This document shows positions 1-5,001 of a stretch of DNA of 5,001 nucleotides, one piece after another. The DNA is from Oscillospiraceae bacterium (GTDB lineage Bacteria; Bacillota; Clostridia; Christensenellales; Aristaeellaceae). Under the pieces are notes generated by a model, which saw nothing but the letters and a program-made list of their open reading frames with translations, did no database searches and had not been told where the DNA came from. The stretch's first letter is position 1, and each line of letters opens with the position of its first letter. The stretch is from the NCBI GenBank assembly GCA_031266295.1, contig JAISBH010000281.1, positions 1-5,001 on the forward strand, in the 5' to 3' direction. A program made the translations under genes and the position numbers.

Positions 1-86
1 AGGCCGAGCCTGCGCAAGAGGCTTCCAAGAGTAGCCAGTACGCGTCGGATATACCGGCGTATCTGCGCCGCTCGCCGAAAAGGTAA
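1..86 (+). CDS. ftsZ: C-terminal end of a probable cell-division protein FtsZ (5' part outside the window)
   Basis: Only the last 27 codons are present, read in the frame starting at base 3 and ending at TAA 84-86. The tail is a polar Ala/Ser/Gln/Lys linker followed by DIPAYLRR (48-71) and a basic end, SPKR. FtsZ, the tubulin-like GTPase that forms the division ring at midcell, characteristically ends in a variable linker plus a short conserved peptide of the form (L)DIPAFLR, which binds FtsA, ZipA, SepF and other partners. The match to that peptide and its position right before the stop are the only evidence; none of the GTPase domain is visible. The usual Leu before DIP is Ser here. A basic extension after the peptide is common in FtsZ. 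A terminator follows 16 bases after the stop, so this gene probably ends its own transcript. Another protein with a chance DIPAYLRR tail cannot be excluded. Confidence 0.62.
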   Translation, partial: AEPAQEASKSSQYASDIPAYLRRSPKR

Positions 87-102
87 TGCCGCGATAATCG
101 AC

Positions 103-142
103 AACCGCCGAGCGATGAGTTCAGGCGGTTTTGTTTTGTTGT
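103..142 (+). terminator. Rho-independent terminator after the ftsZ-like gene
   Basis: AACCGCC (103-109) pairs perfectly with GGCGGTT (124-130), giving a 7-bp stem with a 14-base loop. It is followed at once by a T-rich tract (TTGTTTTGTTGT, 131-142). The position, 16 bases after the stop codon at 84-86, is right for the end of the upstream gene. The loop is larger than in the strongest terminators and the T tract is broken by Gs, so efficiency is uncertain. Confidence 0.6.
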
Positions 143-187
143 CTCCGCTTTAGCATAGGGCTGTATTGAAGCGTGGGATAATGCGGC

Positions 188-216
188 TTGCGCGGCAGCG
201 TGATTTGTACTATAAT
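188..216 (+). promoter_or_regulatory. Sigma-70-type promoter upstream of the DUF2461 gene
   Basis: A perfect -10 box, TATAAT (211-216), lies 17 bases downstream of TTGCGC (188-193), which matches the -35 consensus at its first three positions. The 17-base spacer is ideal. There is no extended -10 TG. The predicted transcript start is near 222-224, leaving about 70 bases of leader before the likely translation start. It sits between the ftsZ-like terminator and the next gene, where a promoter is expected. It probably drives the DUF2461 gene and perhaps the two sugar-phosphate genes after it. Confidence 0.6.
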
Positions 217-276
217 ATGGAGGTTGTGTCCAGAACCTGCGGTTAGAATCTATCATCCCCGCATGTTTAAGTTGAT

Positions 277-297
277 AAGGGGTGAGGCGTCACGCCT
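277..297 (+). promoter_or_regulatory. Shine-Dalgarno stretch with an adjoining small dyad
   Basis: AAGGGGTGAGG (277-287) is a purine-rich ribosome-binding sequence. Directly overlapping its end, AGGCG (285-289) and CGCCT (293-297) form a perfect 5-bp inverted repeat with loop TCA. The first in-frame codon at normal SD distance is ACG 292-294, nine bases after AAGGGG and four after GAGG. This site decides where translation of the DUF2461 gene most plausibly begins, although ACG is not a normal start. The dyad could sequester the start region in mRNA or be a coincidence. Confidence 0.45.
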
Positions 298-1044
298 AGA
301 GCGTCCAAGCCGATCGGAACCGGAACGGAGAACGCGTTCCAAGGATTCCCGAGGAACTTCGCGGAGTTCTTTATCGGCATAAAACTAAACAACTATACAT
401 CGTGGTTCGAGGAGCATCGCGCGCAGTTCGAGTCGGATATCAAGCAGCCGATGTACGCGCTGATCGAGGCTATCGCGCCGACATTGCAGGCGATTGACCC
501 GCAATTGGACTGCCGCCCGGCGCGCGCGCTGGCGAGGATACGCAGGGATACGCGCTTCTCCAACAACAAAGAGCCGTATCGCGACCACATCTGGTGTTCG
601 TTCCGACACACTGGCGAGGCGATGACGGATGGGATCAGCTTCTACTTTGAGATATCGGCGGCGACGGCGCGGTGGGGCTGCGGCTTCTACGTCGTCGAGC
701 GCGCTGTGATGGACGCGTTACGGCGGTTTTGCCTAGAAACGCCTGGACGCGTGCTGGACGCGATCGATTCACCAGCGTTCAAGGAGCGGTTCCAGCTGGA
801 AGGCGAGATGTACAAGCGTATGTCCGCGCCGGATACGCTGCCGGACATATTGCGATTGCTATGGCAACATAAGGATCTATATGCGGCGCACACGATCGAT
901 CGGTTCGACATGGTGTTCGAACCGGGATTGACGGAGGTAATCAAGCGGGACTTCCAGTTGATTGCGCCGTTCTATCACCTGCTGCGCGATAGTTGGAACG
1001 CGGGCAGGGGCGTCGAGGCAGAGAGGATCGCGACAGTGCTCTAG
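292..1044 (+). CDS. DUF2461 (TIGR02453) family protein, start codon non-canonical or damaged
   Basis: Function is not established for this family of soluble proteins of roughly 220-230 residues. The assignment rests on the family pattern. Numbered from base 292, these are an N-terminal aromatic/Asn segment LNNYTSWFEEHR (32-43), the signature RIRRDTRFSNNKEPYRDH (82-99), and the Phe/Tyr/Gly-rich strand region GISFYFEIS to RWGCGFY (about 114-133). No signal peptide or membrane segment is seen. The first ATG in frame is at 451, which would remove the first conserved block, so it cannot be the full start. The frame is open back to TGA 283-285 but has no ATG, GTG or TTG before 451. ACG 292 is placed as the start because it lies at proper distance from AAGGGGTGAGG; it gives 250 residues. 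Alternatives are a substitution in an original ATG, an indel that disconnects ATG 263, a sequencing error, or a decaying gene. The body is intact and in frame to TAG 1042-1044. The mutase gene follows after 41 bases and may be cotranscribed. Family assignment is strong; the start is unsure. Confidence 0.82.
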   Translation, partial: TPRASKPIGTGTENAFQGFPRNFAEFFIGIKLNNYTSWFEEHRAQFESDIKQPMYALIEAIAPTLQAIDPQLDCRPARALARIRRDTRFSNNKEPYRDHIWCSFRHTGEAMTDGISFYFEISAATARWGCGFYVVERAVMDALRRFCLETPGRVLDAIDSPAFKERFQLEGEMYKRMSAPDTLPDILRLLWQHKDLYAAHTIDRFDMVFEPGLTEVIKRDFQLIAPFYHLLRDSWNAGRGVEAERIATVL

Positions 1045-1085
1045 CTGCTTATTACAATCTAGGTACAAGCGAGGCGGCATTGATT

Positions 1086-2624
1086 ATGGATAATAACGAG
1101 TTTGACCTGCGACTATTAAAGAGCGGAACGGACTTGCGCGGCGTCGCGTCCGGCGATTCGGGTGAGATACAGTTGACGCCCGAACGCGCGCGGCACGCTG
1201 CGGTCGGTTTTGCGTTCTGGCTTAGCGCTGTTAGGGAAAAACAAGATGAAGCCACGGAAACGATTAAGCTGACTGGCGGGCAGCCGCACCAATTATGCGT
1301 GGCTGTCGGACGTGACTCACGGTTGATGGGCGGTGAGTTGGCGGAGGCTGTGCGTGAAGGATTACGCTCGGTTGGCGCGCGAGTACTTGATGTGGGGATG
1401 AGCACAACCCCGGCGCTGTTTATGATAACGCAGCATCCGCAATTCCGCTGCGACGCTGCGGTAATGGTAACGGCCAGCCACATGCCTGCAAAGTACAATG
1501 GACTGAAATTCATTACGCAGACTGGTGGTTTGGAATCGAGTGAATTGGACGCATTATTAAAACAGACTGCTAGTTTAACTTCGCAGGATAATCAGACTGC
1601 CGGTCTGGAGTTGGGGGCGCCGGCTGCCGACCGTGGGTCTGCAGGGGCGGTTGAGCGAGTCGATTTCATACCTCACTACCTTGACGGATTGACGGTGCAG
1701 ACGGTCAAATCACTCGGGGCGAACAGTCCACTGAAGGGCTTGCACGTTGTAATAGACGCCAGCAACGGCGGCGGCGGTTTTTACGCCCGCTGGCTGGAGT
1801 CGCTGGGGGCGGATATCAGCGGCAGTCTCAACCTCGCGCCCGACGGTATGTTTCCCGCGCACACGCCTAACCCGGAAGACGCGGCGGCCATCAAGGCGTT
1901 GTCGGACGCGGTTGTGTCCGCGCGAGCCGACCTGGGGGTGATCCTGGACGCCGATTGCGATCGAGCGGCGCTGGTTGCGAGCGATGGTTCGCCGCTGTAC
2001 AGGGAACGGCTGATCGCCCTGTGCGCCGATATGGTGATCCGGGAAACGCCGGGAGCGGCCATCGTCACGGACTCGGTTACTTCGCCGGCGTTGCGTGCGT
2101 TCATTGAACGGCGCGGCGGGATACATTGTCGATATAAGCGCGGTTACAAAAACGTGATCAACGAAGCCAAACGCCTCAACGAAATCGGTACGCCTTGCCC
2201 GCTGGCCATCGAGACGTCCGGTCACGCCGCATTCGCCGATAACCGTTTCTTGGACGACGGGATGATGCTGGCGACGCGATTGATCATCGAGGCGGTAAGG
2301 ATGAAACGCGAAGGCCAGACGCTTACTGATCGCATCGCCGACCTGGCCGTGCCGCTAGAGTCGTTGGAATGGCGCATCCTAATGGAAGATTCTCGGCAGC
2401 GCGCGGCTGCATTGGATCTCATGCGTTCCTGGGTACTGAATAACCCTGACGCGGGATACAACCTGGCCGAATCGGCGGAGGGTGTGCGCGCCGAACGCGC
2501 CAACGGATGGTTCCTGTTGCGCGCGTCGCTGCACGAACCGCTGTTGGTGTGGAACGCGGCCAGCGATACGCCGGGCGGAATTGAACGAATGAAAGCGGTG
2601 CTGACCGACGTCTTGTCGCTTTAG
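1086..2624 (+). CDS. Alpha-D-phosphohexomutase (phosphoglucomutase/phosphomannomutase-like), divergent subtype
   Basis: Predicted cytoplasmic enzyme moving phosphate between C1 and C6 of a hexose (glucose, mannose or glucosamine phosphate; substrate not decidable here) through a phosphoserine and bound Mg2+. The 512 residues fit the four-domain superfamily. Visible motifs, in order: SGTDLRG at 13-19; the phosphoserine loop TASHMP at 129-134, with Ser131 followed by YNGLKF; the domain 2 start DASNGGGG at 224-231; the metal loop DADCDR at 288-293; GYKN at 353-356; the sugar-binding loop ETSGH at 376-380; and the C-terminal phosphate loop RASLHEP at 479-485. The classical forms are TASHNP, DGDGDR, GEESGH and RxSGTEP. 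The Met after His, DADCDR and SLHEP instead of SGTEP set it apart and, from memory, resemble plastid phosphoglucomutase-like proteins of plants. ATG 1086 is chosen because GAGGCGG (1071-1077) precedes it. In-frame TTG 1080 is an alternative; still earlier starts overlap the DUF2461 gene and add non-conserved sequence. Catalytic Ser, the Asp triad and Arg are all kept, so it is probably active. Confidence 0.9.
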   Translation: MDNNEFDLRLLKSGTDLRGVASGDSGEIQLTPERARHAAVGFAFWLSAVREKQDEATETIKLTGGQPHQLCVAVGRDSRLMGGELAEAVREGLRSVGARVLDVGMSTTPALFMITQHPQFRCDAAVMVTASHMPAKYNGLKFITQTGGLESSELDALLKQTASLTSQDNQTAGLELGAPAADRGSAGAVERVDFIPHYLDGLTVQTVKSLGANSPLKGLHVVIDASNGGGGFYARWLESLGADISGSLNLAPDGMFPAHTPNPEDAAAIKALSDAVVSARADLGVILDADCDRAALVASDGSPLYRERLIALCADMVIRETPGAAIVTDSVTSPALRAFIERRGGIHCRYKRGYKNVINEAKRLNEIGTPCPLAIETSGHAAFADNRFLDDGMMLATRLIIEAVRMKREGQTLTDRIADLAVPLESLEWRILMEDSRQRAAALDLMRSWVLNNPDAGYNLAESAEGVRAERANGWFLLRASLHEPLLVWNAASDTPGGIERMKAVLTDVLSL

Positions 2625-2700
2625 ACCCGCAGTCCATTATCGACGCCACGAAAGGACTCGCAGTCTGACACGTGAAACAGGCGATTGGTCCGATGAATAA

Positions 2701-2706
2701 AGGAGG
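2701..2706 (+). promoter_or_regulatory. Ribosome-binding site deciding the transketolase start
   Basis: AGGAGG, within TAAAGGAGG, ends four bases before ATG 2711. Two earlier in-frame candidates exist, GTG 2672 and ATG 2693, but neither has a Shine-Dalgarno sequence. The AGGAGG itself would lie inside the coding sequence if either were used. The strong SD therefore favours 2711. Confidence 0.75.
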
Positions 2707-2710
2707 CAAT

Positions 2711-4687
2711 ATGAACCCTATCGAACTCAAGTCCATCAATACACTGCGTCTGCTGGCGGTGGACGAGGTGCAAAGCGCGAACTCCGGCCATCCGGGTATG
2801 CCGCTAGGCACGGCGGCAATGATCTATACGTTATTCAGAAAGATTATGCGTCATAACCCCGCCGATCCCACATGGCGCAATCGCGATCGGTTTGTGTTAT
2901 CTGGCGGGCATGGTTCCGCCGTGCTATACGCGATACTGCATCTGACAGGGTACGATTTACCGATGGACGAGCTGAAGCGCTTCCGGCAGTTGGATAGCAA
3001 AACGCCCGGCCATCCGGAATACGGCCACACCGTCGGCGTTGAGACCACGACGGGGCCGCTGGGACAGGGATTGACGACGGCCGTAGGGTTTGCCATCGCC
3101 GAGACCCATTTGGCCGCAGAGTTCAATACGCCGAAGTCGCGTATCGTCGATCATTACACATATGTGGAGTGCGGCGACGGCGATCTTATGGAGGGCATCG
3201 CGTCGGAGTCGGCGTCGCTGGCGGCCACGCTCAAGCTGGGCAAGCTCATCGTGCTATACGATGATAACGAGATATCCATTGAGGGCGATACCGATCTGGC
3301 GTTTAAGGAGAGCGTGCCCGACCGCTTCCGCGCGTACGGCTGGTTCGTCATCGAACTGTCCGACGGCAACGATGTTGACACGATAGAAGCCGCAATCGCG
3401 CGCGCAAAGACCGACGATCGCCCTACGCTGATAGTATGCAGAACCATCATTGGTTACGGCAGTCCGAAGGCGGGCACCGCCAGCGTTCACGGCGAGCCGC
3501 TAGGCGCGGAAGGATTGGCCACGACGAAGAAGTCGTTCGGATTCGATCCTGAACAGTCGTTTGTTGTACCGGATGATGTGCGTGAGTATATGGATATGCG
3601 CAAGCTGGGCGGAGAGCGGCAGGCTGAATGGAACGAACTGTTCAGCGAGTATAAGAAGATCGATCCGGACAAGGCGGAGCGATTCGACGCGTGGTATGAT
3701 ACCGCGCTGCCCAGCGGCGTTGACAACGATGCATTGTGGACGTTCGATGGCAAGTCTGCCACGCGCAACAGTAGCGGTGCTGTGCTGAATCGTTTGGCCG
3801 ACTTGCTGCCGAATTTGATTGGCGGGTCGGCGGATCTCGCGCCGTCCAATAAGTCGGACATGAAGAAGCGCAAGTGGTATTCGGCGGAGGATCGTTCCGG
3901 GTCGAACATTCACTTTGGCGTTCGCGAGCACGCGATGGCCGCGATCGCGAACGGGCTGGCGCTGCATGGAGGGTTGAGGTCATACTGCGCGACGTTCTTT
4001 GTGTTCAGCGATTACATGCGCGGTTCGATGCGCCTGTCCGCGCTGATGAAGCTGCCAGTGACGTATATACTGACGCACGATTCGATAGGGGTGGGCGAGG
4101 ACGGCCCAACGCATCAGCCGGTTGAGCAGTTGGATAGTCTGCGCGCGGTGCCCAACCTGCAGGTGTTCAGGCCGGCGGACAGCCGTGAGGTTGTGGCTGG
4201 CTGGCTGACTGCGCTGACGAGCGGGCTACCGACGTGCCTGGTGCTCACGCGGCAAGATTTACCGTTGTATGCGAATAGTGGGCGCGGTGCGCTGCAAGGC
4301 GGGTACGTACTGTCAGAATCGGGGAAGGCGACGCCTGACGCGATATTGATGGCTTCAGGTTCAGAGGTGGAGCAGGCGGTAGAGGCGCAGTCGATTCTGC
4401 GAGCAGAGGGGATTGAAGCGCGAGTAGTGTCGATGCCGTGCATGGAGCTGTTTGACGCGCAGGATGCGGAATACAAGGAATCGGTTCTGCCGAACGCGGT
4501 GCGCGCGCGAGTGGCGATGGAGGCGGCGACGGGGCAGGCGTGGTATAAGTATATTGGGCTGGACGGGGCGTTGATAGGGATGGAGGGATTCGGTGCGTCC
4601 GGGCCAGCGAAACTGTTGTTTAAGAAGTACGGGTTCACAGGCGAGCGGGCCGCCGACACGGTGAGGGCGCTGGTGGGGAAGAGGTAA
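2711..4687 (+). CDS. tkt: Transketolase
   Basis: Thiamine-diphosphate enzyme that moves a two-carbon ketol unit from ketoses such as xylulose 5-phosphate to aldoses, in the non-oxidative pentose phosphate pathway or Calvin cycle; cytoplasmic homodimer in known members. At 658 residues it is full length. The ThDP-binding half shows SGHPG (25-29), GGHGS (65-69), GHPEYGH (100-106), GPLGQG (115-120), and the GDG...N metal/ThDP motif from GDGDLMEG (155-162) to DDN (184-186). His260 follows in SVHGEPLG. The Pyr half shows TRNSSG (351-356), GSADLAPSN (372-380), FGVREHAM (402-409) with the ThDP-activating Glu406, and HDSIGVGEDGPTHQP (456-470). RPAD (487-490) and the C-terminal FGASGP (627-632) complete the picture. 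All expected catalytic positions appear intact. It lies 86 bases after the mutase gene with no terminator seen between, so cotranscription is plausible. The TAA stop overlaps the first short repeat of the downstream hairpin cluster. Third-position base use becomes strongly G-rich near the 3' end. Confidence 0.97.
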   Translation: MNPIELKSINTLRLLAVDEVQSANSGHPGMPLGTAAMIYTLFRKIMRHNPADPTWRNRDRFVLSGGHGSAVLYAILHLTGYDLPMDELKRFRQLDSKTPGHPEYGHTVGVETTTGPLGQGLTTAVGFAIAETHLAAEFNTPKSRIVDHYTYVECGDGDLMEGIASESASLAATLKLGKLIVLYDDNEISIEGDTDLAFKESVPDRFRAYGWFVIELSDGNDVDTIEAAIARAKTDDRPTLIVCRTIIGYGSPKAGTASVHGEPLGAEGLATTKKSFGFDPEQSFVVPDDVREYMDMRKLGGERQAEWNELFSEYKKIDPDKAERFDAWYDTALPSGVDNDALWTFDGKSATRNSSGAVLNRLADLLPNLIGGSADLAPSNKSDMKKRKWYSAEDRSGSNIHFGVREHAMAAIANGLALHGGLRSYCATFFVFSDYMRGSMRLSALMKLPVTYILTHDSIGVGEDGPTHQPVEQLDSLRAVPNLQVFRPADSREVVAGWLTALTSGLPTCLVLTRQDLPLYANSGRGALQGGYVLSESGKATPDAILMASGSEVEQAVEAQSILRAEGIEARVVSMPCMELFDAQDAEYKESVLPNAVRARVAMEAATGQAWYKYIGLDGALIGMEGFGASGPAKLLFKKYGFTGERAADTVRALVGKR

Positions 4688-4695
4688 CGGGGAAC

Positions 4696-4738
4696 CGCCC
4701 CCTCTGTCGCTGCGGCGACATCTCCCCCTAAGGGGGCG
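4696..4738. repeat. Nested inverted repeat directly after the transketolase
   Basis: CGCCCCCT (4696-4703) is the exact reverse complement of AGGGGGCG (4731-4738). Inside lies a second perfect hairpin, TGTCGC (4705-4710) with GCGACA (4715-4720), loop TGCG. A third possibility pairs CCCCC (4724-4728) with GGGGG (4732-4736), loop TAA, so two C-runs compete for one G-run. It begins nine bases after the stop codon. It has no T tract, so simple rho-independent termination is not supported. Confidence 0.7.
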
Positions 4739-4770
4739 ATGAGGGTTGTCGGTTACAACGCAGCCCGTAA

Positions 4771-4813
4771 CCCCGTTCCTCTTCCCCCATAGGGGGGACG
4801 ATATGGAACGGGG
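4771..4813. repeat. Second nested inverted repeat
   Basis: CCCCGTTCC (4771-4779) is the exact reverse complement of GGAACGGGG (4805-4813), a 9-bp stem. It encloses CCCCC (4784-4788), ATA and GGGGGG (4792-4797), an inner mini-hairpin of the same design as that at 4724-4736. The outer arm GGAACGGGG runs into GAACCGG, giving a near copy of the sequence at the transketolase stop. Confidence 0.7.
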
Positions 4814-4890
4814 GAACCGGTTGCGCTCCGGAACAGACTATCCAGGTACAACAGGCTGGCCGAAACCGGTAGACTGTGTATCACGATGGT

Positions 4891-4905
4891 CCAGGCGAAG
4901 CCTGG
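4891..4905. repeat. Perfect 6-bp hairpin with GAA loop
   Basis: CCAGGC (4891-4896) and GCCTGG (4900-4905) form a perfect stem with a three-base GAA loop. It is the first of three consecutive short hairpins between 4891 and 4957. Confidence 0.6.
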
Positions 4906-4913
4906 TCAGGATT

Positions 4914-4935
4914 CGAAAGGGCGGATAGCCCTTCG
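4914..4935. repeat. Imperfect hairpin with GGATA loop
   Basis: CGAAAGGGC (4914-4922) pairs with GCCCTTCG (4928-4935) around a GGATA loop; one A on the left arm is bulged. It is the middle member of the three-hairpin series. Confidence 0.5.
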
Positions 4936-4942
4936 CAGGGTC

Positions 4943-4957
4943 CGGGACAGAGTCCCG
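4943..4957. repeat. Perfect 6-bp hairpin with AGA loop
   Basis: CGGGAC (4943-4948) and GTCCCG (4952-4957) form a perfect stem around AGA. It has the same size (6 + 3 + 6) as the hairpin at 4891-4905 but a different sequence. Confidence 0.6.
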
Positions 4958-4960
4958 AAA

Positions 4961-4993
4961 CCCCCGTTTTACCCCCATCGGGGGGAAGGGGGG
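4961..4993. repeat. Third C-run/G-run module, nested
   Basis: CCCCC (4972-4976), ATC and GGGGGG (4980-4985) repeat the C5-N3-G5/6 mini-hairpin seen twice upstream. A further CCCCC (4961-4965) and GGGGGG (4988-4993) flank it and can pair as an outer stem. The immediately following CGTTCCTC (4994-5001) repeats 4774-4781, suggesting another unit beyond the window. Confidence 0.55.
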
Positions 4994-5001
4994 CGTTCCT
5001 C

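Larger units (their letters stand above)
4688..5001. other. Intergenic region of clustered GC-rich hairpins, no credible gene
   Basis: These 314 bases hold at least six short inverted repeats, three C5-N3-G5/6 modules and several short direct repeats. No convincing protein or tRNA is present. The only open frame (4746-4928, non-ATG start, 60 codons) runs straight through the repeats and has no recognisable motif or Shine-Dalgarno. One or more hairpins may serve to end the transketolase transcript or protect its 3' end, but none has a following T tract. The structure looks like an intergenic repeat (REP/MITE-like) cluster that continues past the right edge. Confidence 0.6.

Noticed and set aside
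177..182. GATAAT as a second -10 box
   Set aside because: No -35-like sequence at 15-19 bases upstream; the TATAAT at 211-216 is far better placed.
188..382. 64-codon open frame (TTG start; internal ATG 263) ahead of the DUF2461 gene
   Set aside because: Its beginning overlaps the promoter and its end overlaps the conserved DUF2461 N-terminus in another frame; Arg/Ser-rich with no motif. It is relevant only as a possible lost start through ATG 263.
993..1085. Upstream extension of the mutase to a start at 993
   Set aside because: It would overlap the DUF2461 gene by 52 bases and add non-conserved basic sequence; ATG 1086 has a Shine-Dalgarno and starts just before the conserved SGTDLRG motif.
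1710..2225. Long minus-strand open frames opposite the mutase and, likewise, 4114-4659 opposite the transketolase
   Set aside because: They are antisense shadows of well-supported conserved genes in GC-rich DNA, with low-complexity Arg/Ser/Ala-rich products.
2613..2640. Possible promoter before the transketolase (TTGTCG, 16 bases, CATTAT)
   Set aside because: Both boxes match consensus only 4/6 and the -35 lies in the mutase coding end; too weak to list as a feature.
2655..2665. GACT-CGC-AGTC dyad between mutase and transketolase
   Set aside because: A 4-bp stem without a T tract is not distinguishable from chance and does not support a terminator.
4746..4928. 60-codon open frame after the transketolase
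   Set aside because: Non-ATG start, no Shine-Dalgarno, no recognisable motif, and it runs through several hairpin repeats; most likely chance.
4855..4960. tRNA-like elements (TTCGAAA near 4913 with flanking stems)
   Set aside because: Arms do not assemble into a cloverleaf with acceptor and anticodon stems of correct spacing; only independent small hairpins are present.

Overview
This is an ordinary bacterial chromosomal segment, GC-rich by eye (I did not compute a value). Four protein-coding regions all lie on the + strand. Nothing here fixes the taxon. The FtsZ-type C-terminus at the left edge says Bacteria. The sugar-phosphate mutase carries active-site loops of the kind I associate with plant-plastid homologues rather than classical PgcA/AlgC/GlmM enzymes. 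The far right has a dense cluster of GC-rich inverted repeats, of the sort seen in repeat-rich genomes of environmental bacteria. I see no phage, transposase, CRISPR, rRNA or tRNA.

Layout. Positions 1-86 hold the last 27 codons of a gene ending in an FtsZ-like C-terminal peptide, followed by a rho-independent terminator (about 103-142). Positions 143-291 are non-coding and carry a well-formed sigma-70-type promoter (188-216) and a Shine-Dalgarno stretch (277-287). A DUF2461/TIGR02453-family protein follows, ending at 1044. Its conserved N-terminus is clearly encoded, but there is no ATG, GTG or TTG in frame ahead of it. Next is a 512-residue alpha-D-phosphohexomutase (1086-2624), then a full-length 658-residue transketolase (2711-4687). 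The last ~315 bases hold no credible gene. They are packed with short hairpins, C5-N3-G5/6 modules and short direct repeats.

How the parts relate. The three complete genes are codirectional with gaps of 41 and 86 bases and no clear terminator between them. They could therefore be one transcription unit driven from the promoter at 188-216. The mutase and transketolase are both central sugar-phosphate enzymes (hexose-1-P/hexose-6-P interconversion and the non-oxidative pentose phosphate or Calvin-type pathway). The DUF2461 protein has no established function, and its link to them is positional only. The cell-division gene upstream is separated by its terminator and is probably an independent unit.

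I do not see a new multi-gene system. The points most worth a second look are the missing start codon of the DUF2461 gene, the divergent catalytic loops of the mutase, and the structured repeat cluster after the transketolase.
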